64,000 nt of DNA from an uncultured Acidimicrobiales bacterium (GCA_937922785.1 CALAJQ010000022.1:50847-114846), one strand, 5' to 3'; shown: positions 26,039 through 35,377, counted from the stretch's first letter. Numbers and translations: made by a program. Notes: generated by a model not told the origin, from the sequence alone.

Positions 26039-27376
26039 TCATGCGGCTGCGGTTGCTTCGGCCATTGCTTCGCCCAGTACCGCAAGAGCCTCATCGATTT
26101 GGGAGTCGGTGATGGTTAGCGGAGGAAGGAAGCGGACGCAGTTGCTGTAAAGCCCGGCACGAATTGTGATGAGTCCACGAGCCAACGTCGCCTTAGTCAC
26201 AGCAAGGGTGAGATCCGGATTGGGGGTCAGATGTTCATCGGTTACCAGCTCCATCGCCAGCATCGGCCCAAGGCCTCTAACGTCTGCGATTTCGCTGTGG
26301 CGAGACTGAAGCTCTATTAGGCCCGCCCGTAGACGTTCCCCGATGGCGGTGGCTCGCTCAAGAAACTCCGGCGTATTGATCATCTGAATTGTTTCCAGCG
26401 CGGCGACACAAGCAATTGGGTTTCCACTGTAAGTGCCGCCCATACCTCCGGGGTGCGGAGCGTCAAGTAACTCGGCTCGGCCGGTTACCGCGGAAATGGG
26501 CATGCCCGAACCAAGCGACTTGGCCATGGTTATGAGATCTGGAACCACGCCGCTGTGTTCGATCGAGAACAACTTGCCGGTGCGGCCAATGCCAGACTGG
26601 ATTTCATCGGCGATCATGATTATCCCGTGATCGTCACAGATGGAACGGATCGCTTCCAAGTAAGGCTTCGGTGCAGCAATGAAGCCACCCTCGCCTTGGA
26701 CGGGTTCGATCACAATTGCGGCAAGCGCCGATGGGTCAACCTGGCTAACCAAAGCGTCGTGCAGCCGATCGATCATCCAGCCCAAGTACTGCTCGGGATC
26801 GGTGCGAGGTGGCCGACGCAAAACGTTAGGGAACGGGATGCGGTAGATCTCTGACGCAAACGGACCGAATCCCTTTTTGAACAAGCCGTACTTGCTTGTC
26901 ATCGACATCGTCATGTTGGTGCGGCCGTGATAGCCGCCTTCGAACACAAGCACGCCCGCTCGGCCGGTTGCGACACGCGCGATCTTCACCGCCGACTCAA
27001 CAGCTTCAGCTCCGGAGTTCATCAGCAAAGTCTTCTTGGCAAAGTCGCCAGGAGCGGCCTCGTTCAGGGCTTCGGACAGACTGACCATGGAGTCATGGGT
27101 GGCAACGATTCCGCAAATGTGCAGTAGGTCATCGGCTTGAGACTTGATGGCTTCCACAACTTCGGGCGGGCAGTGCCCGGCGGCCAAAACTCCGATGCCG
27201 CCAGCGAAATCGAGCAGTCGGTTTCCGTCTACATCGGTCACCACAGCACCCTCGGCTGAAGCGACTCCAAGCTCGGTTAGAAACGCTGCGCCTTGGGACA
27301 TCGCTGCCCGTCGTCGTTCGACGATCTCGACGCTTTTAGGTCCGGGGATTGCTGTCTCTAGATGTATTGAAGGCAC
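26039..27376 (-). CDS. Class III aminotransferase (GABA/putrescine type)
   Basis: 445-residue PLP enzyme. MNSGAEAVESAVKIAR, EGGYHGRT, IVIEPVQGEGGF, IADEIQSGIGRTGKLF and the PLP lysine in TMAKSLGSGMPISAV are the family landmarks. Closest in style to 4-aminobutyrate aminotransferases (GabT/PuuE), which fits the final steps of putrescine degradation, but a direct polyamine aminotransferase cannot be excluded. Start GTG. First gene of the seven-gene operon, with a 122-bp divergent intergenic region facing the PuuB-like gene. Confidence 0.92.
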   Translation of the reverse strand: MPSIHLETAIPGPKSVEIVERRRAAMSQGAAFLTELGVASAEGAVVTDVDGNRLLDFAGGIGVLAAGHCPPEVVEAIKSQADDLLHICGIVATHDSMVSLSEALNEAAPGDFAKKTLLMNSGAEAVESAVKIARVATGRAGVLVFEGGYHGRTNMTMSMTSKYGLFKKGFGPFASEIYRIPFPNVLRRPPRTDPEQYLGWMIDRLHDALVSQVDPSALAAIVIEPVQGEGGFIAAPKPYLEAIRSICDDHGIIMIADEIQSGIGRTGKLFSIEHSGVVPDLITMAKSLGSGMPISAVTGRAELLDAPHPGGMGGTYSGNPIACVAALETIQMINTPEFLERATAIGERLRAGLIELQSRHSEIADVRGLGPMLAMELVTDEHLTPNPDLTLAVTKATLARGLITIRAGLYSNCVRFLPPLTITDSQIDEALAVLGEAMAEATAAA

Positions 27377-27498
27377 GGGGTCAGACAGTAGTGATTCCGA
27401 AGCGGGGGCGCCAATAGTCGACCAAATCCATTCCTAGAACTATGAATTGTTCGGTATTTCTTTCCTGATCGGGTGCTGTTGGATTACTTTACGAACTG

Positions 27499-28893
27499 AT
27501 GCACAACCCCTTGCACGACTCATCGGCCGCTTTCATAAACAACGCCTCGACCACTGCGTTGTGGCTAGATCAGATTGGCCCGATCACCAAGCGAGAGGCC
27601 TTAGCCAACAACAGCGAAACCGACATCGCCATTGTGGGCGGCGGGTTCAGCGGGTTGTGGACTGCCTACTATTTGATCCGGGCCGACCCGTCGCTTCGGG
27701 TCATGGTGATAGAGAAGGACTTCTGTGGGTTCGGAGCTTCCGGGCGAAACGGAGGTTGGGCCGAAGGTGGACTTTCTGTGGGTCCGGAAACCTACGCCAA
27801 GTGGTCTTCGATGGATGACGCAATGCGGTTGGTTCATGCAATGCATGATTCGGTTGACGAGATTGGCCGCGTCGCTTTGAGCGAAGGCATCGCCTGCGGA
27901 TACGCCAAAGGCGGCTGGATTCGGTTGGCCCGAAACGCAGCCCAAGCCAAACGGATGCGAGCCGAAATGGCTGAACCGAACGCGCACGGCCAACTTCTAA
28001 CCGCCGAAGAAGCTCGCCAACATGCGAACGCCACAGACGTGCACTGCGGCGTCTACTCGCCCGATTGCGCGGCAATTGACCCGGCCCGACTTGTGCGAGG
28101 ACTGGCTGACGTTGTGGAGGCCTCCGGAGTTCAGATCGTGGAGGGCACAGCAGTAAGCGCAATCGAAGACGGTGTTGTTAAGACTGACCACGGCACGGTT
28201 CGGGCCGACGTCATAATTCGTGCAACCGAGGCTTACACCCGAGACCTGGAGGGTGAACGACGCACCCTACTTCCTGCGTACTCGCTGATGGTTGCCACCG
28301 AACAGCTCCCCGATTCAGTCTTCGAAGAGATCGGCCTGGCTGGCAGGCCCACTTTCTCCGACGATCGCTTCATGGTCATTTACGGGCAACGAACTGAGGA
28401 CAACCGGCTGGCCTTTGGCGGCCGGGGCGTTCCGTACCTGTTGGGGTCAAGAATCAGTCCGAGCGCTGAGACCCACGAAGGTTCCCACGCCCTAATTCGA
28501 GAAACACTGATCGAACTGTTTCCAGTACTCAAAGACGCCGAGTTCACCCATCGTTGGGGCGGCGTACTTGGCATCGGCCGCGACTGGGTGCCCGGCTTGC
28601 GTTTCGATCGTGTAACCGGACTTGGTGTTCTGGGTTCTTATGTTGGCGAAGGAGTAGCCGCGGCGAACCTGGCGGGCCGAACAATGGCTGACCTCGTAAC
28701 AGGGGCCAAGACCGACCGCTCAACCTTGCCTTGGGTTGGCCATGAAACACGACGCTGGGAACCAGAACCTCTGCGCTGGCTGGGAGTAAGAACGAGCCGG
28801 AGAATTCTGGTGACCGCCGATGATCGCGAGTTCGCTACCGGCAAAGAATCGAAGCTGACCTACAAGCTGGCACAATTCCTGAAGGGTGCCTAG
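27499..28893 (+). CDS. FAD-dependent amine oxidase, PuuB-like
   Basis: 464-residue DAO-type flavoprotein. The dinucleotide motif ETDIAIVGGGFSGLWTAYYL is at about residues 35-55, then VIEKDFCGFGASGRNGGW, the typical flavin-contact stretch of gamma-glutamylputrescine oxidases, and the C-terminal FAD segment RVTGLGVLGSYVGEGVAAANLAGR. It likely oxidises a primary amine to an aldehyde with release of ammonia and H2O2. No glutamyl-putrescine synthetase (PuuA) is seen here, so the substrate may be free or otherwise modified polyamine. Divergent from and presumably co-regulated with the polyamine operon. Confidence 0.88.
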   Translation: MHNPLHDSSAAFINNASTTALWLDQIGPITKREALANNSETDIAIVGGGFSGLWTAYYLIRADPSLRVMVIEKDFCGFGASGRNGGWAEGGLSVGPETYAKWSSMDDAMRLVHAMHDSVDEIGRVALSEGIACGYAKGGWIRLARNAAQAKRMRAEMAEPNAHGQLLTAEEARQHANATDVHCGVYSPDCAAIDPARLVRGLADVVEASGVQIVEGTAVSAIEDGVVKTDHGTVRADVIIRATEAYTRDLEGERRTLLPAYSLMVATEQLPDSVFEEIGLAGRPTFSDDRFMVIYGQRTEDNRLAFGGRGVPYLLGSRISPSAETHEGSHALIRETLIELFPVLKDAEFTHRWGGVLGIGRDWVPGLRFDRVTGLGVLGSYVGEGVAAANLAGRTMADLVTGAKTDRSTLPWVGHETRRWEPEPLRWLGVRTSRRILVTADDREFATGKESKLTYKLAQFLKGA

Positions 28894-28905
28894 TCAAGCC
28901 CAGCG

Positions 28906-31900
28906 TTAGTTGGCACAGCTCAACCCGTGGCGGCTCTCGCCAAATCCATCGCTCGGGTCCGGATCGGTGACGGGGCATATGATCTCAGGCCACACATCTT
29001 CGGCCCCTTCGGGAACGGCGGCAAGGCTTCGGTTGATCTCATAACCCTGACCTTGCTCACAGCCGATCTGGCACAAGAATTCATACTGTTCTGTAGTTTC
29101 AATGCCTTCGGCTACTGCGGTGAGCCCGAGGACCGAACTGAGCCCGACGATCGCTTCAATGTTGCGACGGTTGGTTTCTAGCAGCGGACTCTCCGTATCT
29201 GCTCCAGCCACAATTGACCCGTCGATCTTCACAAAATCCAAAGGCAAGTGTGTGAGGTCGGTAACCGACGAACTGCCAGTTCCGTAGTCGTCGATTGAGC
29301 ACCGAACGCCCATATCTCTGACCGACTGAAGCTTGGACCGGCTTGCCTCTAGGTCCGACACCAGGGCCTGCTCGGATAGCTCAAGTTCCAGAAGCTCGGG
29401 CTGCAAATCGTGACGCTCAAGCGCATCAGCGACTTGAGCGGCAATGTCAGCTTCCTGCAAACGCTTCACCGACATGTTCACGCTGACCGGTACGGGGTGT
29501 CCGGCGTCAGACCAGCGCTTGGCCTCTTTGCAGGCCCTGTCCAGAGACACCGAATCGAGTGCTGCTATCAGACCGTTGCGCTCGGCAACAACGATGAACC
29601 GATCAGGTTTCCGGTCTTCTTCTGCGACTTCAACACTTGGGTTCCAACGAAGGAACGCCTCGAAGGCTTGCACTTCGCCTGTTGCCAGACACACCCGAGG
29701 CTGGAACTCTAGATAGAACTCGTCGTTTTCGATGCCAATGCGAAGCGCCTCACGCAACTCAACTTCGGTGCCTTGTTGGCCGGTGATCCCGTCTGAGTAA
29801 CGAGCGAACCGGTTCTTCCCGGACGCCTTTGCGTCATACATTGCGGCATCAGCGTTTCGGATTAGTTCATCGGTTGAGACCCCGTCGCCAGGGAACACCG
29901 ACATTCCCATACTGGCGGAGATACTGACTTTCTCACCACTGATGATGCATGTCTCAGATACCTTGGCCAAAACTGCTTCGGCAACTTCGGCTGGTCTAGT
30001 AGAACCGCGATCGTTCCGCAGAATCATTATGAATTCGTCGCCGCCGAGACGGGCAAGGGTGTCGTTCTCAGAGATCACGTCGCCAGCGCGATTGGCCACA
30101 ATACGCAGAAGATGATCACCAGCTTCGTGACCGAGTGTGTCGTTGATGACCTTGAAACCGTCGAGGTCAAAGAACAGAACTGCGACCTCGGAGTCCTCGT
30201 CTACAGAGTCCATCTCGTTTTCGAGAACGTCCAGAAACATTTTGCGGTTAGCCAAGCCGGTCAGCGAGTCTCGCCGGGCGAGGTGGTCAAGGGCTTCGTT
30301 GGCAACGCGCAGGCGAGACGCCTGATGCTCTAGGTCGTTGACCTGATCAACGTGACGCAACACTTGGGCAACGCCCGACGCTATCGCCTCGAGTTCAAGC
30401 AGGTATTCGCCGCGTGGCTCAATGACCATGTAGCCAATGTCGCTGTCGCCGACGCGAAGTGGCACCAACACGTGAACATCCTGTTCAAGTTCATGGCGGA
30501 ATCGATCGGGAAGCACACTTTCTCTGGCAAAGCGTTCGGCTGTCGGGAGAATTTCGTCTCCCAAGCTGAAGACAAGCCGCATTGCCAATTCATCGGCCAA
30601 GGATTCGTCGGGTTCGGCATAGTCGCTGACCACAACCCATGCGTTCTTCATTCCAAGAGACCCGAGCCCCCGACGTAGAGCATCCCACAACGATTCGGGA
30701 TCTGAACACGACGCCAACAACATGACTAGTCGTTCTTGCCGATGACGGTGAGCCAACCGCTCAGTTTCAAGCTGGCGTTCCAGCGGGATGCGCCACTCAT
30801 CGACCTCAACCAACTGTTTCAGAATTGCGCTTAGGCCGACTTGTGGAATTACTCCGTGAGGCAGCGCTGTGATTACGGCGCGAAGTTCTCTAACCGCGTG
30901 CCGCACCCACAGAAGCTCGGCTCTATTGGTGATTGCGGGCACCTTGCTGAGGGCGGAGTTGCAAAAGCGTCTGAACGTTTCGTCACCACTAACCATCGTC
31001 TGAGCCACTGCTACCGCCAGCGGTTGAGGTGGCAAATAGCTTGGAGCTCTGCCTTCGTCCCATCTCCCGCTGACCTCTTCAATCAAGTAACTCACGATGT
31101 CGAAATCGGAGTTGTCGATTTGGGGAAGTTGAGTCGGCTCCAAGTTTGTGGACGCTCTGATCACGAGCCCACTGGGAATCTCGACCTCTAGATCCGGGTG
31201 GAGAGCGACGTTGCTAGTGATCGCGTTAACCAACACTTCTGCGGTTGCGGATGTGAGATGGGCTGTGTCGAGCACGACAGAGGTGAGGGGTGGCTCACAA
31301 GTGAACGAAGCCAGTGAATCGTCGAAACCGGCAACCAACACATCTTTGGGCACCCGCAACTGCGCTGCGGAAAGTGCGGCGATCGCGCCGGTTGCCATAT
31401 CGTCGTTGGCGGCCACAATTGCGTCAAACTCATGGCCAGCGTCTAAAAGCTCGGATACTGCGCTCAAGGCGTCAGCAACCGTGTAGCTGCCGCTAACTAT
31501 TAGTTCCTCGTGAACCTCGAGACCGGCACGCTTTAGGCCTGCTCGGAATCCTGCCTCTCGCAGTTGCGAGTGGGGGTCGCCAGCAAATCCTCTGATGAAG
31601 ACGAACCGTCTCCGGCTCGGATCTGTGACGATGTGGTCCATGAGTTGAACGATGGCGCCATCCCAAGCAATGGTGATGCTCGGGACCCCGACCAACCTAA
31701 TGCCAAGGCTCACAACCGGCCCGTCGGTGAGCCGCTCGGTGTAGGCCGCAATGGCTTCGTTTGACATCTGGGGTGGTGTAGCCCCAGCGACCACAACAGC
31801 GCCGCGGACATCCAGGTGAGTTCCGAGCGAACCGGAGAACGCGTCGGAGTATTCTGCTGCTTGGATGAGACGGTCGGCCCGGACATCACGGCCGGCAACC

Positions 31901-32022
31901 ACAAGGGTTCCGAATCCTGCAGCGGTGAAGTGGGGACGCAAACCGGCCACAACTTCTTGGTGGAATGGCGCAAACGAGTCGGTGACCACAGCAATGACCT
32001 GTCTGGTTGCTGTGTCTGCCAT
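28906..32022 (-). CDS. LacI-type sensor fused to GGDEF and EAL domains
   Basis: About 1038 residues and apparently soluble. The N-terminus is a LacI/periplasmic-sugar-binding fold without a helix-turn-helix (QVIAVVTDSFAPFHQEVVAGLRPHF, DAIVAANDDMATGAIAALSAAQLRVPKDVLVAGFDDS). A GAF-like linker follows, then a diguanylate cyclase domain with RLGGDEF and a phosphodiesterase domain. The EAL signature is EAF (QAFEAFLRW), but other catalytic positions persist (VNMS, LELSEQ, SIDDYGTG, VKIDGS, AEGIET). The cyclase inhibitory site has SEND where RxxD is expected. The start is taken at the ATG at 32022, preceded by GGAGGTG, rather than 32100, which has no ribosome site. Confidence 0.9.
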   Translation of the reverse strand: MADTATRQVIAVVTDSFAPFHQEVVAGLRPHFTAAGFGTLVVAGRDVRADRLIQAAEYSDAFSGSLGTHLDVRGAVVVAGATPPQMSNEAIAAYTERLTDGPVVSLGIRLVGVPSITIAWDGAIVQLMDHIVTDPSRRRFVFIRGFAGDPHSQLREAGFRAGLKRAGLEVHEELIVSGSYTVADALSAVSELLDAGHEFDAIVAANDDMATGAIAALSAAQLRVPKDVLVAGFDDSLASFTCEPPLTSVVLDTAHLTSATAEVLVNAITSNVALHPDLEVEIPSGLVIRASTNLEPTQLPQIDNSDFDIVSYLIEEVSGRWDEGRAPSYLPPQPLAVAVAQTMVSGDETFRRFCNSALSKVPAITNRAELLWVRHAVRELRAVITALPHGVIPQVGLSAILKQLVEVDEWRIPLERQLETERLAHRHRQERLVMLLASCSDPESLWDALRRGLGSLGMKNAWVVVSDYAEPDESLADELAMRLVFSLGDEILPTAERFARESVLPDRFRHELEQDVHVLVPLRVGDSDIGYMVIEPRGEYLLELEAIASGVAQVLRHVDQVNDLEHQASRLRVANEALDHLARRDSLTGLANRKMFLDVLENEMDSVDEDSEVAVLFFDLDGFKVINDTLGHEAGDHLLRIVANRAGDVISENDTLARLGGDEFIMILRNDRGSTRPAEVAEAVLAKVSETCIISGEKVSISASMGMSVFPGDGVSTDELIRNADAAMYDAKASGKNRFARYSDGITGQQGTEVELREALRIGIENDEFYLEFQPRVCLATGEVQAFEAFLRWNPSVEVAEEDRKPDRFIVVAERNGLIAALDSVSLDRACKEAKRWSDAGHPVPVSVNMSVKRLQEADIAAQVADALERHDLQPELLELELSEQALVSDLEASRSKLQSVRDMGVRCSIDDYGTGSSSVTDLTHLPLDFVKIDGSIVAGADTESPLLETNRRNIEAIVGLSSVLGLTAVAEGIETTEQYEFLCQIGCEQGQGYEINRSLAAVPEGAEDVWPEIICPVTDPDPSDGFGESRHGLSCAN

Positions 32023-32093
32023 TACTTGGAGCACCTCCGTCAATACGACCTTCGGATCGACCCTGTTACCATCGGACAAACCATCAACATGGT

Positions 32094-32108
32094 TAAACAA
32101 TTAGTTTA
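32094..32108. promoter_or_regulatory. A/T-rich palindrome upstream of the GGDEF-EAL gene
   Basis: TAAAC-aatta-GTTTA, 15 bp, in the divergent region between the LacI-GGDEF-EAL gene and the DM13 gene. A possible operator; no regulator can be assigned. It could be chance in an A/T-rich promoter. Confidence 0.3.
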
Positions 32109-32236
32109 TGTTGTGGGCAGATGTAGTAGCTTCAGCAAAATTTCACGACCCAAATACCGGCTGTCGCTAGCCTAAGTTTCGTGGCTGTTCACAAGTTTTC
32201 GGAATTGATTTGGCCACCAACTAGGTTCTTTACTGC

Positions 32237-32857
32237 ATGACTAATTCTCAGAACACGACATCCAGGAAGCCACTACTTATTGGCGGCGGAGTGGTACTTG
32301 CTGCTGTTGTTGCTTGGCTCGCATTTGGATTCTTCGGTATTCAATCTGCTTTCACAAACAACGAAGTCTCCGAGGCTGGACCGCTCTTTGATTCCGGAGC
32401 CGAACTGGCGACCGACACAGAATCCGACACAGAAACCGACACAGACACAGAAACCGACAGCACAGACGCAAGCGACGCTGACAACAGCACCGATTCAGAT
32501 GCCGCTGAAGACACACCGGCCACAACTGAGCCAGCTAGCGCAATTGTAGAAATTGCGAGCGGCAACTTCTCAGCCGACAAAGATCGCTATGACGTAAACG
32601 GCCAAGCCGTGGTATTAAACGACGGAAGCGAGCAGAGATTCCTTCGCTTCGAAGACTTCAACTCCACTAACGGGCCAGATCTAAAGGTCTACCTTCGAGC
32701 CGAAAACGGCGACTTCGTGAGCCTCGGCGAACTGAAGGGCAACATCGGCGAGCAGAACTACGAGATCCCAACCGATGTCGACCTATCGGTGTTCAACACC
32801 GTAGAGATTTGGTGTGAGCGTTTCAGCGTTGGCTTCGGCAGTGCGGTTCTCGGCTAA
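32237..32857 (+). CDS. Membrane-anchored DM13-domain protein
   Basis: 206 residues. An N-terminal transmembrane anchor (LLIGGGVVLAAVVAWLAFGFFG) is followed by a low-complexity Asp/Thr/Ser/Glu spacer (about residues 55-95, encoded by GACACAGA-type repeats) and a C-terminal DM13 domain: SGNFSADKDRYDVNGQAVV, FEDFNSTNGPDLKVYL, then the conserved cysteine in VEIWCERFSVGFGSAVL. DM13 domains are proposed to hold a redox-active cysteine in extracellular electron transfer or hydroxylation. The acidic linker probably holds the domain away from the membrane. Function in this organism is unknown. Confidence 0.85.
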   Translation: MTNSQNTTSRKPLLIGGGVVLAAVVAWLAFGFFGIQSAFTNNEVSEAGPLFDSGAELATDTESDTETDTDTETDSTDASDADNSTDSDAAEDTPATTEPASAIVEIASGNFSADKDRYDVNGQAVVLNDGSEQRFLRFEDFNSTNGPDLKVYLRAENGDFVSLGELKGNIGEQNYEIPTDVDLSVFNTVEIWCERFSVGFGSAVLG

Positions 32858-32896
32858 GCCTAAGCTTGGGCCATAGACCCAAACCCGGAGGCCCCC

Positions 32897-33895
32897 GTGA
32901 CAACAGTTGCACTCAGCGAAGCTGAGATTTATGACCTTGCCCAAACGTGCCTGCTAGCAAACGGGTGCGACGAGACCAACGCCAGCGCATCGGCCCGAAC
33001 GATTAGTTCCGCCGAACGCGCCGGTGCGGTCTCCCACGGTTTGTTCCGCTTGCCTGGCTACCTGAAGTCACTAAAGAGCGGCAAAGTCAACGGCCACGCT
33101 CGTCCCAAAGAGACGCATTTGACCCAATCAGCTATCCGCTTAGACGGCGACCGCGGCTTCGCCCCCCTAGCCATTGAATACGGAACCCCTCTTCTAGCCG
33201 CCGCTGCGGAACAAAGTGGCGTGGCCGTCCTGCTGATCCGCAACAGCTTCCACTTCGCTGCCCTTTGGCCCGAGGTTGAAGCTCTGGCCAGACACAACTT
33301 GGTGGGCCTGGCCTGCACCGTTCACACGCCGATGATGGCCCCGTTCGGCGCCAAGACTGCCTTCTTCAGCACCAACCCCATCTCCTTCGCCTACCCGCGA
33401 CCCGGCAAAGATCCGTACGTTTTCGACATGGCAACCTCTGCCAAGGCCCGGGGAGACATCGGAGTTGCAGCGCGCGACGGTCATGAGCTGCCGCCTGGCA
33501 CCGGGTTGGACTCGGCCGGCAACCCGACAACGGATGCCAAGAAGGTTCATGACGGTGGCGTGATCCTGCCTTTCGGTGGCTACAAGGGCTCGATGATCGC
33601 AACAATGATCGAACTGTTGGCGGCCGGACTTGTCGGAGACTATTTCAGCTACGAGGCAGTTAAGGCAGACAACCGCGACGGCGGCCCGGCTATAGGCGGC
33701 GAGTTCATCTTGGCGATGTCTCCTGAAGTCTTGGCCGGGCCCGGGTGGGCCGAACATAGCGATGGTTTTCTCACCGAACTCGAAAACATGGAAGGTGTCC
33801 GCCTACCTGGCCAGCGCCGGTTCGAGGCCAGTCGAGAGGACGGGCCAATCGAGGTAAACAAAGACCTCGTCAATTCGCTTCGCTCAGCCACGTAG
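32897..33895 (+). CDS. Malate/L-lactate dehydrogenase family (Ldh2) oxidoreductase
   Basis: 332-residue NAD(P)-dependent oxidoreductase of the Ldh2/DpkA fold, unrelated to classical LDH. Family marks are the catalytic NSFHFAALWPEVEALA histidine segment, NPISFAYPRPGKDPYVFDMATSAKARGDI and ILPFGGYKGSMIATMIELLAAGLVGD. Substrates in the family include malate, lactate, ureidoglycolate, 2,3-diketogulonate and delta1-piperideine-2-carboxylate. GTG start with a strong CGGAGG about 6 nt upstream. It follows the DM13 gene by 39 bp, but no functional link is evident. Confidence 0.9.
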   Translation: MTTVALSEAEIYDLAQTCLLANGCDETNASASARTISSAERAGAVSHGLFRLPGYLKSLKSGKVNGHARPKETHLTQSAIRLDGDRGFAPLAIEYGTPLLAAAAEQSGVAVLLIRNSFHFAALWPEVEALARHNLVGLACTVHTPMMAPFGAKTAFFSTNPISFAYPRPGKDPYVFDMATSAKARGDIGVAARDGHELPPGTGLDSAGNPTTDAKKVHDGGVILPFGGYKGSMIATMIELLAAGLVGDYFSYEAVKADNRDGGPAIGGEFILAMSPEVLAGPGWAEHSDGFLTELENMEGVRLPGQRRFEASREDGPIEVNKDLVNSLRSAT

Positions 33896-33905
33896 CCGCA
33901 GGTCA

Positions 33906-33932
33906 GCTGCTTCAGCCTGCTTGCTAAAGCTT
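33906..33932 (+). repeat. Upstream copy 1 of the duplicated GGDEF leader element
   Basis: 27-bp segment containing CCTGCTTGCTAAAGCTT that matches 25 of 27 bases at 35324-35350. Both copies end exactly 27 nt before a GTG start. It includes a small GCTT-gcta-AAGC inverted repeat, so it may be a shared control element or simply part of the duplicated unit. Confidence 0.75.
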
Positions 33933-33959
33933 TAGCACTCAGCCGCCGACCAGTATGAA

Positions 33960-35312
33960 GTGGAACCTCTGATGAATCCGCTGTCGGAGCAGGCCCGGTT
34001 ACTGAAACAGGTGATTGGGTCTTCACCCGACCTGATCTTCGTGAAGGATCGCGCCGGTAAGTATGTCGAGGTGAACGACGTTTATGCAGCGGGGTTCGGC
34101 ATGAGTGCTGATGAGATGATCGGCCACGGCATCGAACTCCATGGAGACCCCGAAGTCATCCGAACTGTTAGGGCGATCGATAACCAACTCTTTGAGACTG
34201 GCGAAGGCACACACGAGGTTGGCCCCCGGGTCTGGGCTGATGGCAATGAACGCTGGTACGACGTACTGAAGTCACCGCTTTATGACCAAAATGGGGAGGT
34301 AGCTGGCCTCATCGGGATTGCACGTGACATAACTACCCAACAAGAGATGGAGCAGCGACTACTCAGCCAGATGATCTGGCTTGAGCACCTCAACGACGAG
34401 ACCATCAAAATGATCAGCCAGCCTGATCGACCCACCGACATCGACCGCCTGGTCAATGCGATAGCCCGGCTAACCAACGCGACCTACGTATCGCTGTATC
34501 TCGAGCCGGCCCCCGAAAGCGACCCACTGAACGCTTCAGAAACTCCAGAACTCGTACTACGGGGAGAATCCGGCGAAAGCCGAATATCAGCCTCGGAGCG
34601 GCGCGCTCTTGCTGCTGAAGCTCAGCGGACGAAGTCGACCCTGGCCCTAGACGATCTACACGTGCACGCAATCCCGCTGAGCGCCGATGATGTTCGCAAC
34701 GGAATCGTGCTGTCGGAGTGGCACGCCGAGCCGACCACTGAAGTGTTGACACAGTCCTGGACAGTGGCGCGACAACTGGGCGTGATGCTGCTTAACAAGT
34801 CATTGATTGACCAGACCAAGCACCGGGCAACTCATGACGACCTGACTGGTTTGGCCAACCGCCGCCATCTCACCTCAGAGCTAGACATAGCCATGACCGA
34901 CAGAACCGCTGAAGATCCGCCGGTGGCAGTGATCTTTGGCGACCTAGACGGATTCAAACAGATCAACGACACATGGGGTCACCACCACGGTGATCTACTC
35001 CTACAGCTAGTCGCCAAGCGCCTGAAGGAGACAATGCGTGCGTCGGATACTTTAGCCAGGCTTGGCGGTGACGAGTTTGCCTTTGTAATCCCTAACGGCG
35101 ACGAGGCCACCTGCGCAAGATTCCTGGAACGCATCACGGCCGCAGTAGCCGAACCTTTCGACATCGGCGTTGGCGAGCCCGTGAAGGTTGGCCTGAGCAT
35201 TGGGCTGGCGAAGACCCCTGGCGGCGGAATGACCCCTTCTGACCTGATGATTTCGGCTGACAACGCCATGTACGCCAACAAATTGAGGCGGCGCAAGCAG
35301 CTGTACATCTGA
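33960..35312 (+). CDS. PAS-GGDEF diguanylate cyclase (tandem copy 1)
   Basis: 450-residue soluble diguanylate cyclase. An N-terminal PAS domain (LLKQVIGSSPDLIFVKDRAGKYVEVN to GLIGIARDITTQQEMEQRL, about 10-130), a divergent GAF-like middle region (about 150-280) and a C-terminal GGDEF domain (about 285-445). The active site is RLGGDEF and the product-inhibition site RASD is intact, so feedback inhibition by c-di-GMP is expected. GTG start, aligned residue-for-residue with the start of its paralogue immediately downstream. Confidence 0.93.
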   Translation: MEPLMNPLSEQARLLKQVIGSSPDLIFVKDRAGKYVEVNDVYAAGFGMSADEMIGHGIELHGDPEVIRTVRAIDNQLFETGEGTHEVGPRVWADGNERWYDVLKSPLYDQNGEVAGLIGIARDITTQQEMEQRLLSQMIWLEHLNDETIKMISQPDRPTDIDRLVNAIARLTNATYVSLYLEPAPESDPLNASETPELVLRGESGESRISASERRALAAEAQRTKSTLALDDLHVHAIPLSADDVRNGIVLSEWHAEPTTEVLTQSWTVARQLGVMLLNKSLIDQTKHRATHDDLTGLANRRHLTSELDIAMTDRTAEDPPVAVIFGDLDGFKQINDTWGHHHGDLLLQLVAKRLKETMRASDTLARLGGDEFAFVIPNGDEATCARFLERITAAVAEPFDIGVGEPVKVGLSIGLAKTPGGGMTPSDLMISADNAMYANKLRRRKQLYI

Positions 35313-35323
35313 GCGCGCCAAGA

Positions 35324-35350
35324 GCCGCTTCAACCTGCTTGCTAAAGCTT
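35324..35350 (+). repeat. Upstream copy 2 of the duplicated GGDEF leader element
   Basis: Second copy of the 27-bp element (25/27 identical to 33906-33932), positioned at the same distance before the downstream paralogue. It supports duplication of the gene together with its leader. Confidence 0.75.
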
Positions 35351-35377
35351 CTTCAGTTTGGCGTCGAGAACTAAACG

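Noticed and set aside
32023-32100. N-terminal extension of the LacI-GGDEF-EAL protein
   Set aside because: The upstream ATG has no ribosome site, while GGAGGTG precedes the ATG at 32022.
33194-33757. 187-residue minus-strand ORF
   Set aside because: Entirely antisense to the Ldh2-family gene, which has clear family motifs.
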